Below are positions 8,944-16,889 of a stretch of 64,000 bases of DNA, piece by piece. The stretch comes from Natrinema amylolyticus_A (lineage in GTDB: Archaea > Halobacteriota > Halobacteria > Halobacteriales > Natrialbaceae). The stretch is taken from NCBI RefSeq assembly GCF_042678045.1, contig NZ_JBHUDI010000005.1:310001-374000 (forward strand), written 5' to 3'. Both the position numbers and the translations under genes were made by a program. The notes beneath the pieces were generated by a model. That model was not told the origin of the DNA and did no database searches. It saw only the letters and a program-made list of their open reading frames with translations. Position 1 is the stretch's first letter; each line of letters opens with the position of its first letter.

Positions 8944-9843
8944 TCAGACCAGCGACCGGATCGTGTCCGCGACCGACTCCGCGTCGGAGCCGAGCACGTA
9001 GATCAGTGGTTCGATCCCCATCCCACCGGTCTGGTAGAGCACCGTCGCCGCGGGTTCGTCCTCGATCGCCGCGCCGACGCTCGAGGCGACGTCGTCGGAT
9101 TCGTCGAATTCGGCCGCGACGTGGCCCTGTGCGGCCAGTTCGTCGATCAGTTCCGGATCGTAGGTGATGTTGATCCCCGCCGCGACGTCGGCACCGTGGC
9201 GACGCGCGGAGAGCAACACGCGGGCGACGTGCTCGGAAACACCGAACTCGGGGTCCGCGGGGACGGTCGCCCGCCCTTTCACGTCGAAAATTCGGCCCGG
9301 CACGCCAGCCACGTCGTCGACGTCGTCGGCGTCGGGCGTGCAGGCGACGAGGTTCGACCCAACCGCAGGGATGAGCGCGGTAAAGCCGCCCGCCGTCTCG
9401 AGGATACGCAGTCCGCGCCGGAGCGACGAGAGGACCCGCTCGCTGGTCCGCAGGTCGCTTTCAGGATCGTGCACACGGAAGCCCGATCCGTGATCGGCCA
9501 GTTCGGGGACGGCCTCCTCGTGGAGCTGGGCCAGCAGGTCCCCGCCGGCCTCGAGTTCACGAATTAGCACCTCGAGTTCGATCAGTGCCTGCACCGGAGA
9601 GATTTCGCCAGCGGCCAGGCCCGTTCCGAGTTGCTCGACGAGATCCTGGACGCGGTCGTCGGTGGCGATGCGATCGTTGACGGTCACGTCGCCGTGGGCG
9701 TACTTCGAGACGGCGCTCTGGCTGATGCCGAGTACCTCGGCAACCTCGCTCTGAGTGAATCCCCGATCGCGAAGATCGCCGGCTAGCAGCGACCGAACGG
9801 TCGGGAGGAACTCGTCCACGACGATTTCTTCGACGAATTGCAT
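8944..9843 (-). CDS. thiR: HTH-ThiN transcriptional repressor of thiamine genes (ThiR)
   Basis: A 299-residue protein. The N-terminus holds a helix-turn-helix (FTQSEVAEVLGISQSAVSKYAHG, about residues 29-51). A linker region follows, and the rest is a ThiN-type domain (from about residue 120, ending in TVLYQTGGMGIEPLIYVLG). ThiN is a thiamine-phosphate synthase fold; fused to an HTH it acts in archaea as the ligand-sensing part of the repressor ThiR, which controls thi4 and thiC in Haloferax (family knowledge). Here it lies 2 kb from thi4, whose promoter carries a clean palindrome. I see no matching palindrome in front of thiR itself. Residual enzyme activity of the ThiN domain cannot be excluded by reading alone. 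Confidence 0.85.
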   Translation of the reverse strand: MQFVEEIVVDEFLPTVRSLLAGDLRDRGFTQSEVAEVLGISQSAVSKYAHGDVTVNDRIATDDRVQDLVEQLGTGLAAGEISPVQALIELEVLIRELEAGGDLLAQLHEEAVPELADHGSGFRVHDPESDLRTSERVLSSLRRGLRILETAGGFTALIPAVGSNLVACTPDADDVDDVAGVPGRIFDVKGRATVPADPEFGVSEHVARVLLSARRHGADVAAGINITYDPELIDELAAQGHVAAEFDESDDVASSVGAAIEDEPAATVLYQTGGMGIEPLIYVLGSDAESVADTIRSLV

Positions 9844-9898
9844 TCGTTGCTCGAGAGTACGGGCGGCTGACGTGAGAAGTTGTTGGTCCGCTGGGGAG

Positions 9899-10501
9899 CT
9901 AGAGTAGCGGCACGAGCATCGCCGCGAACTCGTAGTCGAAGATGTGGTTGAGCATCGCGTAGGTCACGACGCCGAGGACGAGACTCAGAATCCACGCGCC
10001 GGCGGCGATCCGGCCGACTCTGGCGTGGGCCGTGTGCCGGAGTTCGGCAGGCGTGTGACTCAGTCCGAGCACCAGCGCGTAGAGGACGACCGGTACCGAG
10101 ACGATCGAGAGGATGATGTGGATCGCCAGCATGACGAGGTACGCGTAGTAGACGCCCTGCGGGCCGACGAACTCCTTCGTGCCGCCGCCGCCGACCTTGA
10201 GCAGATAGACGACCAGGAATCCGAGGATCAACACGAAGCCACTGACCATCGCCAGGCGGTGTTTCTCGACCTCGCCCGTGCGGATCCAGTACCAGCCCAG
10301 CGTCAGCACTACCGTCGCGGTCGTGTTGATGACCGCGATCACGTGAGAGAGGAGATTGACCTGTGCGTTCGTCAGGTCGGGATAGATCGGCACGTCCAGT
10401 AGGAACGTTCCGAGCACCAGCGTGTAGCCGACGATCGTCAGGAGGATCGTGACGCCCATCGGCTGCTCCCGGAGTCGCCGTCTCGCATCAGCGGTTGCCA
10501 T
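9899..10501 (-). CDS. DUF420 membrane protein
   Basis: A membrane protein of about 200 residues with five to six predicted helices. The stretch LTNAQVNLLSHVIAVINTTATVVLTLGWYWIRTGEVEKHRLAM is the DUF420 signature, a family often linked to cytochrome oxidase assembly (CtaM-like); the role is inferred. Histidines at the helix ends (LLSH, KHR, AIHII) are typical and may bind heme or copper. The start chosen is the ATG at 10501 (MATADARRRL), although the frame continues ten codons upstream to another ATG at 10531 with no better signal. Confidence 0.75.
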   Translation of the reverse strand: MATADARRRLREQPMGVTILLTIVGYTLVLGTFLLDVPIYPDLTNAQVNLLSHVIAVINTTATVVLTLGWYWIRTGEVEKHRLAMVSGFVLILGFLVVYLLKVGGGGTKEFVGPQGVYYAYLVMLAIHIILSIVSVPVVLYALVLGLSHTPAELRHTAHARVGRIAAGAWILSLVLGVVTYAMLNHIFDYEFAAMLVPLL

Positions 10502-10676
10502 TATCGGACGTTGGGAGCACCGCCGTATCATGCTTGCTGTTCGCTGCGAGACCAGTCCGGATCGACGGTGGTGCAGCTCTCGCCTCTCGAGTCGCCGTCG
10601 CAGACGCCGTCACCACCGACGACACACGTCTTCGGAGCCCCCACCCCGGTCGCCGGCAGGCGACAGCGCCCTGGTG

Positions 10677-10732
10677 TCAGACGGTTTGCTATCACTGGGT
10701 GCCGGCGCACCCACTGAGAGGAGTCCGTATCA
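10677..10732 (-). repeat. 3'-end repeat element, copy 1 (short form)
   Basis: A 56-bp copy of the dispersed palindromic element. Outer ends read TCAGACGG and CCGTATCA; the centre is a perfect hairpin (TGGGTGC, loop CGGC, GCACCCA). On the minus strand the first three bases of its TGATACGG end are the stop codon of the HalOD1 gene (TGA at 10732-10730). Confidence 0.85.
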
Positions 10733-11023
10733 GTCTGCGGATTCGGTCGACCTCTCGAGCGTGACCGCTCCATCGTGGCCGACGGTAACCCAGTAGCCAC
10801 AGAACGGAAACGAGACCGTCCCGCCCGGTCTTGGCGCGCCGGTCGGCCGCTCGGCAAAGAGCGCGTCGAGCGCTGCTGGATCGACGACCGCGTGAAGCGA
10901 TTCGTACTGCGGCGGAGCGAGTTCGACTGACTGAACGCCCTCCGCGTCGGCAACTGTTTCGATCACCGCCTGACTCGGTGGTTTTGCTGACTGTCCGTCG
11001 CTACTATCGCCACCCTCCACCAT
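10730..11023 (-). CDS. HalOD1 output-domain protein
   Basis: A 97-residue haloarchaeal protein ending in the HalOD1 domain: APPQYESLHAVVDPAALDALF, then a glycine/proline turn and VSFPFCGYWVTVGHDGAVTL. HalOD1 occurs alone or attached to response regulators in Halobacteria, and its molecular role is unknown. The ATG at 11023 lies about 30 bp after a TATA-like tttttatt on the minus strand (11058-11051). An upstream in-frame ATG at 11086 would place that TATA inside the gene and is rejected. The stop codon is shared with a repeat element. Confidence 0.82.
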   Translation of the reverse strand: MVEGGDSSDGQSAKPPSQAVIETVADAEGVQSVELAPPQYESLHAVVDPAALDALFAERPTGAPRPGGTVSFPFCGYWVTVGHDGAVTLERSTESAD

Positions 11024-11194
11024 GGTATTTGGCCCTTTCAAACCCGGTGGAATAAAAACTGTTATTCGTGATTCCGACCGCGTCACTGGCCTCGAGATCG
11101 GCGGTCATAGCCACGTGTCCGGCGTCTTCGCGGCGATTCGACTACAGGGGAGTGGCAACGAGAACCGCCGTCTGGTCCCCCAGCCGGCGGCTGA

Positions 11195-13867
11195 TCATTC
11201 GATATGGATTGCCGGTTTTCCCGGTCGCGCTTTCGCCGCCAGTTCGTCGGCGGCGTCCGCCCGGCGGACGGTGACGGTCGCCCCGAACTCGTCGGTGACG
11301 AGCCAGGTCGCCTGCTCGAGCACCTCGAGTTCGTGGGCCGGGTCGAGTAGTTGGCCGGACTCCGCACCGCCCTCGCGACCGTGCAACTGGCCGACGAACG
11401 TACCCACGGTCTCGCGGTCGGCCGTGACATCGTCAGCCGCGAGCACCTGCTCGATGATGGCGTCGGTATCGACGGCGTCCGCCTCGTCGACCAGTTCGGC
11501 GGCCCGGTATTTCCACTCGCGAGCACAGACCAGTTCGATCCGTTCGGGCTCGTCGATCGCCGCGACGTCGACGATGTCCCGGACGTCCTCGAGGGTTCGG
11601 TCGACCAGCTGGCGCTCGAGTTGGTAGGCCGACCGCTCGCCCGTTGGCTCGGGCCAGTCGGCTTCGACGACCAGGCCGTCACCCCGGAGTTTGTTCCAGA
11701 GTTCTTCCCCGAGGTGGGGGGCCATCGGGGCGACCAGCGCGGCCAGCGTCAGGAGGCCACGTCTGTAGATCTCGTCGTGTGGCCGGTCGTACGCACGGTA
11801 GCGCCGAAGCAGGCGCGCGAGTTCCTGGATCTCGGTGGCGGCCCGATGGAACCGGAACCGCTCGTACTCCTCGGTGACGGCGGCGATCGTCCGGTCGATC
11901 TCCCGGTCGACGTACGCGTCGTGATCGCGGCGTTCGACGCGGGTGTCACCCTCGTCGACGAAGTCGGTCGCCATTCCGTAGAGCGTCTGCTGGAGGTCGT
12001 AGGCACCGCGGACGTTGTTGGCCGTCCACTCGAAGTCCTGTTCGGGGTGGGCCGCCGAGAGGACGAACAGCCGCGTCGTCTCCGCGCCGTACTCCTGGGG
12101 TGCGACGACGTTGCCCTTCGAACTGGACATCTTCTCGCCGTCGTATAGCACCGTCCCCTGACTCCGAAGTTCCTCGATCGGCTCCCGGTGCTCGAGCAGC
12201 CCTAGATCGGCCAGCGCTTTGGTGAAAAAGCGCGTATAGAGCAGGTGGAGGATGGCGTGTTCTTCGCCGCCGACGTAGACATCAACGGGAAGCCACTCGT
12301 TTGCGATGTCAGTATCGAACGGCGCGTCCGCCAGTTCGGGCGAGAGAAAGCGCAGGAAGTACCACGAGGAGTCGACGAAGGTATCCATCGTGTCCGTCTC
12401 GCGCTCGGCCGAGCCGCCACACTCCGGACACGTGGTCGCCTTCCACTCCTCGGCGGCGTCGAGCGGATTCCCCGTGGTCCGGACGAACTCGGGGAGTTCG
12501 ACCGGGAGCTCTTCCTCGGGCACGAGGACCGGCCCGCAGTCGTCACAGTGGACGACCGGGATCGGCGTCCCCCAGTAGCGCTGCCGGGAGATCAGCCAGT
12601 CGCGTAGCCGGTAGGTGACGTCGTCTTCGAGCGCATCGTGGTCGGCGACGAGTCGCTCACGCGCCGTCTCGCTGTCGAGGCCGTCGTACTCGCCGCTGTT
12701 CTCGAGGATCCCCTCGCCGGTGTAGGGTCCCGTTTCGTCGCGTTCACTGTCGTTACCGTCGCCTTCGGGGACGATCACGTGCTCGATCGGCAGGTCGTGT
12801 GCAATCGCGAACTCGTGGTCACGCTCGTTGTGGCCGGGGACGCCCATTACGGCCCCGGTGCCGACGTCCTCCAAGACGTAGCCGGCGACGTAGACGGGGA
12901 GTTCGTCGCCGGTCAGCGGGTGGGTCGCGGTCGCGTCGGTTTCGATGCCCGAAAAGCCGACCTCGTCGGGATCTTGCTCGCGGACGTCTTCGACGTAGTC
13001 GGCCACGTCCTCGTCGGTCTCGGCCAGCGTCCGCGCCAGGTCGTGGCCAGGCGAGACCGCGAGGTAGGTCGCACCGTGGATCGTCTCCGGACGGGTGCTG
13101 AAGACGTCGACGGGCTCGGTGTCGGTACCGCCCCCGTCGGCGTCGTGGGACAGCTCGAACGTGATCCGTGCGCCCTCTTGACGGCCGATCCAGTTGCGCT
13201 GGATCTCGCGGACGCCGTCGGGCCAGCCCTCGAGGTCGTCGAGGCCCTCGTATAACTCTTCGGCGTAGTCGGTGATGGTGAAGAACCACTGGTCGAGTTC
13301 CCGGCGGCCGACGGGGGTCTCACAGCGCCAGCAGACGCGGGTGCCGTCACGTTCTTCGACCTGTGCGTCGGCAAGCACCGTCTCACAGTCGGGACACCAG
13401 TTGACCGTCGCCGCCTCGTAGTCGACGAGTCCGTCTTCGTAGAACCGCTCGAACAGCCACTGGTTCCACCGGTAGTAGTCGGGCTCGCAGGTAGTGATCT
13501 CCCGGGACCAGTCGTAGCCAAAGCCCATCGTCTCGAGTTCCTCGCGCATACGCCGGATACAGGCCTGGGTCCAGGACTCGGGGTCGGTCTTGCGTTCGAA
13601 CGCGGCGTTCTCGGCGGGAAGGCCGAAGGCGTCCCACCCCATCGGGTGGAGCACGTCGTCGCCCTGCATTCGCCGGTATCGCGCGTAGGCGTCCGTGATC
13701 GCGTAGTTGCGGACGTGCCCCATGTGGAGCGTCCCCGACGTGTAGGGGAACATCCCGAGGACGTAGGTCGGATCCTCGGCGTCATCGTCGAGCGCGTAGA
13801 CGTCGTCGCGCTCCCAGACGTACTGCCAGAACTCCTGTACCTGCGCGTGATCGTAATGGCTCGTCAT
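11195..13867 (-). CDS. leuS: Leucyl-tRNA synthetase, bacterial-like
   Basis: This 890-residue class I synthetase charges tRNA-Leu. HMGH (residues 48-51) and KMSSSKGN (about residue 579) form the catalytic site. The CP1 editing domain lies between, with GTGAVMGVPGHNERD and the zinc knuckle CPDC...CWRC. Sequence around WDAFGLPAENAA, GFGYDWSREITTC and DWLISRQRYWG follows the bacterial LeuRS pattern closely, as known for haloarchaeal enzymes and suggesting ancient gene transfer. The ATG at 13867 precedes a well-conserved start. It is a single-gene unit; HalOD1 lies 170 bp downstream on the same strand. Confidence 0.95.
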   Translation of the reverse strand: MTSHYDHAQVQEFWQYVWERDDVYALDDDAEDPTYVLGMFPYTSGTLHMGHVRNYAITDAYARYRRMQGDDVLHPMGWDAFGLPAENAAFERKTDPESWTQACIRRMREELETMGFGYDWSREITTCEPDYYRWNQWLFERFYEDGLVDYEAATVNWCPDCETVLADAQVEERDGTRVCWRCETPVGRRELDQWFFTITDYAEELYEGLDDLEGWPDGVREIQRNWIGRQEGARITFELSHDADGGGTDTEPVDVFSTRPETIHGATYLAVSPGHDLARTLAETDEDVADYVEDVREQDPDEVGFSGIETDATATHPLTGDELPVYVAGYVLEDVGTGAVMGVPGHNERDHEFAIAHDLPIEHVIVPEGDGNDSERDETGPYTGEGILENSGEYDGLDSETARERLVADHDALEDDVTYRLRDWLISRQRYWGTPIPVVHCDDCGPVLVPEEELPVELPEFVRTTGNPLDAAEEWKATTCPECGGSAERETDTMDTFVDSSWYFLRFLSPELADAPFDTDIANEWLPVDVYVGGEEHAILHLLYTRFFTKALADLGLLEHREPIEELRSQGTVLYDGEKMSSSKGNVVAPQEYGAETTRLFVLSAAHPEQDFEWTANNVRGAYDLQQTLYGMATDFVDEGDTRVERRDHDAYVDREIDRTIAAVTEEYERFRFHRAATEIQELARLLRRYRAYDRPHDEIYRRGLLTLAALVAPMAPHLGEELWNKLRGDGLVVEADWPEPTGERSAYQLERQLVDRTLEDVRDIVDVAAIDEPERIELVCAREWKYRAAELVDEADAVDTDAIIEQVLAADDVTADRETVGTFVGQLHGREGGAESGQLLDPAHELEVLEQATWLVTDEFGATVTVRRADAADELAAKARPGKPAIHIE

Positions 13868-14074
13868 TATCGGGAGATCCGTTGGGTGTCACTCGGTGGG
13901 CCGGCTATATCATTGTTCGGCCACGTGTGACAGTCTCGGCGAGCGGTCCGGCCGGTGTCGACGACTCGGCTGCCCGCTTCCACCCGGGTCGACAGCGGGC
14001 AGCGAATCCAGTGTGTGGGTGCTGTGGGCTGACATTAACAAAACGGATGGCGCTGCTTCACTCGAGTCGTCTGA

Positions 14075-14554
14075 ATGTCCCGCTCCCGCGACGATCGCCT
14101 GTCGACGGTCGCGCTGTTCGTCACCATCGCGGTCGTGTTGCTCGTGTTCGGCGCGCTCGCAGTCGTGTTCGCACCGGCGTTGACGGCCGACGAGCCGACG
14201 CCGTCCGCGGTCGACTCGAACGAGCCAAACGCGACAAGCGAGGGTCACGAGCGCGTCGATGAGTCTGAGTCGACGGCGACCAGGAGCGAGTCGACCGGCG
14301 ACGACGCCGATAGCGGTTCCGACGGTGCCCCCGGCGACGGTCCACCAGTCGATGCCGGTGATGCTGCCGACGATGGCCTCGAGATCGTCGACCGGACGCT
14401 CGAGGACGCCGGCGTCACCGACGACGACTCGGACGAGCGCGAGCGGGGGCCGCCCGACGACGCAGGCCCACCGGACGGTGTCGGACCTCCGGACGACGCC
14501 GGACCACCTGACGATGCAGGGCCGCCGGGCGATGCAGGTCCGTTCGACGGGTGA
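14075..14554 (+). CDS. Membrane-anchored acidic protein with PPDDAG repeats
   Basis: A 159-residue protein of unknown function. One N-terminal transmembrane helix (VALFVTIAVVLLVFGALAVVFAP, about residues 12-34) is followed by a long Asp/Glu/Ser/Thr-rich stretch, likely outside the cell. The C-terminal 35 residues are six tandem copies of a GPPDDA-type hexapeptide ending GPFDG. The TGA stop is the first three bases of a repeat element, so the reading frame may have been trimmed when the element arrived. No homologous domain is recognised. No signal peptidase site is obvious, so it is probably anchored. Confidence 0.6.
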   Translation: MSRSRDDRLSTVALFVTIAVVLLVFGALAVVFAPALTADEPTPSAVDSNEPNATSEGHERVDESESTATRSESTGDDADSGSDGAPGDGPPVDAGDAADDGLEIVDRTLEDAGVTDDDSDERERGPPDDAGPPDGVGPPDDAGPPDDAGPPGDAGPFDG

Positions 14555-14635
14555 TACGGTCTGCGGTCCCGAGTGACCGGCACACCCGCAGGACGGGTCG
14601 CGGGCCCGCCGGCACCCACTGACAGGAGTCCGTAT
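14552..14635 (+). repeat. 3'-end repeat element, copy 2
   Basis: An 84-bp element running from TGATACGG (14552) to GACAGGAGTCCGTAT (ending 14635). Its first TGA is the stop codon of the preceding gene. The interior ACCCGCAGGACGGGTCGCGGG can pair as a hairpin. Orientation is the same as copies 3 and 5. Confidence 0.9.
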
Positions 14636-14747
14636 GAGACGGTCGGTACGAGCGTTCCGCACAGCATTCCGAACCGATCGCGTCTCGTGACACTCACCGA
14701 ACGAGACTAACGGGACGCCCTTGAACCGTGGTATCGTAGCTCGTCGC

Positions 14748-15725
14748 ATGACCTCGACTGCACTCGTCACCGGCTGTTCGTCGGGTATCGGCTACGAAAC
14801 GGCCCGCGCGCTGCTTGCTGATGGCTGGCACGTCTACGCGACCGCGCGAGACCGCGATCGGGACGGCCTCGAGAACCTGGCCGATCGCGGTGCCGAGCTC
14901 GCGGCGCTCGATCTGACTGCGCCTGCGGACATCGAGCGTGTCGTCGGTCGCGTCCGCGACGAAGCCGGCGGCGTCGACTGTCTGGTCAACAACGCGGGCT
15001 ACGGCCAGTTCGGCCCGGTCGAAGACGTGCCGACGGACCGACTCGAGCGCCAGTTCGCCGTCCACTGTTTCGGCCCGCATCGACTGATGCAGGCGGTGCT
15101 GCCGGGCATGCGCGAGCGCGGTCGCGGTCGGATCGTCAACGTCACCAGCGCTGCGGATCGGCTCGCGCTGGCCGGTATCGGCGGCTATACGGCCTCGAAA
15201 TGGGCGCTTGCGAGTCTGAGCGACGCGCTCCGACAGGAACTGGTCGGCTCGGACGTCGAGGTCGTCGTCGTTCAGCCTGGCCTCGTCGCGACCCCGTTTT
15301 ACGATCGCGCCGTCCGTGAACTTGACGCGGCGGCCGCGGCCGCGCGATCACCGGTCCAGGCCGACGGTGACGCGACGACCGTGGCCGCGGACGACGAGGT
15401 GACCGTCGTCAGACCGACACAGTATACCGATCTCTACCGGGTCCTCCAGCAAGTTCGTGCCGTCGAGGGTGGCGGGCGCCTCGTCAACGATCCCGAAGAC
15501 GTCGCCGAGACGATTTTGACGGCCGCGACGGTTCCGGATCCCGATACACACTATCGCGTCGGTCCGCTGCCGCTCCTCGGATCGCTGTACGGCACGCTCG
15601 TGCCGGCCGCGCTACGGGATCAACTCACGAAACTCGGGGTTCGGCTGGTTGCGAGCGAACCCGTTCTCGAGTTGCTCGAGCGACGGACGCCCGAGACGGG
15701 GGCCGAGCCGTATCCACGGCGGTGA
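14748..15725 (+). CDS. Short-chain dehydrogenase/reductase
   Basis: A 325-residue SDR oxidoreductase. The N-terminus has the coenzyme-binding TGCSSGIGYETARALL, then LVNNAGYG. The catalytic Ser of NVTSAA and the YTASK Tyr/Lys pair follow at about residues 137-153. The cofactor is probably NADP(H) and the substrate is unknown. The C-terminal extension (about residues 215-325) is longer than in the simplest SDRs. The ATG at 14748 directly precedes the TSTALVTG strand; the earlier start at 14721 adds nine unlikely residues. Its TGA abuts the stop of the convergent SPW gene (TGA|TCA at 15723-15728), leaving no spacer. Confidence 0.88.
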   Translation: MTSTALVTGCSSGIGYETARALLADGWHVYATARDRDRDGLENLADRGAELAALDLTAPADIERVVGRVRDEAGGVDCLVNNAGYGQFGPVEDVPTDRLERQFAVHCFGPHRLMQAVLPGMRERGRGRIVNVTSAADRLALAGIGGYTASKWALASLSDALRQELVGSDVEVVVVQPGLVATPFYDRAVRELDAAAAAARSPVQADGDATTVAADDEVTVVRPTQYTDLYRVLQQVRAVEGGGRLVNDPEDVAETILTAATVPDPDTHYRVGPLPLLGSLYGTLVPAALRDQLTKLGVRLVASEPVLELLERRTPETGAEPYPRR

Positions 15726-16181
15726 TCACGTTCGCGCGGCCGTCCCAGTCGGAACCTCGCGGCCGCCGGTGTAGGCGATGTGCGCCGACAGCCCTGCGGC
15801 AATCAGGCCGGACACGACGTTACTCCAGATCAGTCCAGTGGAAGCGGCCCCGAGGCCGCTCATCGCGAACTCGCCGCCGAGGGCCCACTGGGAGATGAAG
15901 ATCCACAGCGCCAGCAGGGCGACGAGCGACATCACGCCGGTGCTGGTGGCGTAGCCGTTGGTGAGCCGGTAGTAGTTGTAGCCAGCCAGCAGGAAGATCG
16001 CACCGCCGACCAGCAGGTTGTTCCACAGCAGAGACGCCGCCGGCCCGTAGACGAACGGCGAGACGGCGATCCACAGCCCGATCAGAGAGACGAATCCACT
16101 CAGCCATTTCTCCCCGTCCGAACCACGCTGACGGGTGGTCGATTCACCGGTCGTCGGGTCGTTGGTCGTGGACTCGCTCAT
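15726..16181 (-). CDS. SPW-repeat membrane protein
   Basis: A 151-residue membrane protein. After a hydrophilic N-terminus rich in Ser/Thr come four hydrophobic helices. The first repeat reads LIGLWIAVSPFVYGP and the second LLALWIFISQWALGG, which are the SPW repeat pattern (two helices each, with S-x-W/P-F motif). Function is unknown in all SPW proteins I know. The start at 16181 (MSESTTNDPTTG) is preferred to 16265, whose leader is Arg-rich and poorly protein-like. Confidence 0.82.
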   Translation of the reverse strand: MSESTTNDPTTGESTTRQRGSDGEKWLSGFVSLIGLWIAVSPFVYGPAASLLWNNLLVGGAIFLLAGYNYYRLTNGYATSTGVMSLVALLALWIFISQWALGGEFAMSGLGAASTGLIWSNVVSGLIAAGLSAHIAYTGGREVPTGTAART

Positions 16182-16585
16182 AGTCGGTGCTACCGCGAGA
16201 ACGCTGAAAAAGCGTGTCGACCGTTCCAGTCTGCCCGCGAGAATCCGGCCGAGCACTCGGTTCACCCGAATTCCCTAATTCCCGATGAGGGACTTCCAAA
16301 TACGTATTATACCCGTCCAATCAGTGACTGGCGACGGCAACCGGGATTCGGTAATCACGTTTTACGCCACCCAGGTTCGATCGGGGACCCGATAGCGGCC
16401 GACAGTCGCTGCAGACCCGCTCGCACGACGGCTGTGCAACGGTCGGCGACCCGTGTCAGCTGCCACTCTCACAATCTCGATCGGGTGTGCGGTGACTGGC
16501 AGTGGCTACGATCGGTTGCCGAGCGATACCCTCTCCTGACGTGGGTTCCAACAGACACTTCTATGCCTTCTCTGTCAGATTATGC
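16182..16585. other. Intergenic, no gene recognised
   Basis: About 400 bp between divergent genes. The only features seen are AT-rich patches near 16299-16320 (aaatacgtattatacc) and around 16573-16583 that could be promoter elements. No convincing ORF, RNA or repeat was found. Confidence 0.5.
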
Positions 16586-16831
16586 ATGGGTGCTTCGGAC
16601 CTGGCTGATCCGGATGGGATCTCGCCGCTTGCGTGGCGACTCCTCAGAGTCGCGGCCGGATACGAGCAGCGAGCGGTCGAACGGGAGATAGACGAACTCA
16701 TGCAGGCGCACGTCTCGATGCTCGAGAGCGGGAACCGATCGCTGTCTCGAGCGCGTCGAATGACACTGCTCGAACTCTACGCGACGGAACTCACCGACGA
16801 GCAGATCCGGGCGATCGTCGACCACTTCTAG
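16586..16831 (+). CDS. Small conserved-looking protein of unknown function
   Basis: An 81-residue soluble protein: MGASDLADPDGISPLAWRLL, then a helical body with VEREIDELMQAHVSMLESG and a C-terminal TLLELYATELTDEQIRAIVDHF. The pattern is all-helical and acidic, with no cysteines or membrane segments. I do not recognise the family. It lies 58 bp upstream of the SLC13 transporter gene on the same strand and may be transcribed with it. Start 16586 is chosen over 16502, whose extra residues are Arg/Cys-rich and unlike a haloarchaeal N-terminus. Confidence 0.55.
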   Translation: MGASDLADPDGISPLAWRLLRVAAGYEQRAVEREIDELMQAHVSMLESGNRSLSRARRMTLLELYATELTDEQIRAIVDHF

Positions 16832-16889
16832 TGGCTCGTTCCCAAATAGAAGGGCTTAAGAACAATAATGATAATTCCCGCCTGTATCA

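Noticed and set aside
14461..14554. Tandem repeats as a CRISPR or minisatellite
   Set aside because: The units are in-frame 18-bp codon repeats encoding GPPDDA, without spacers; they are part of a protein-coding tail.
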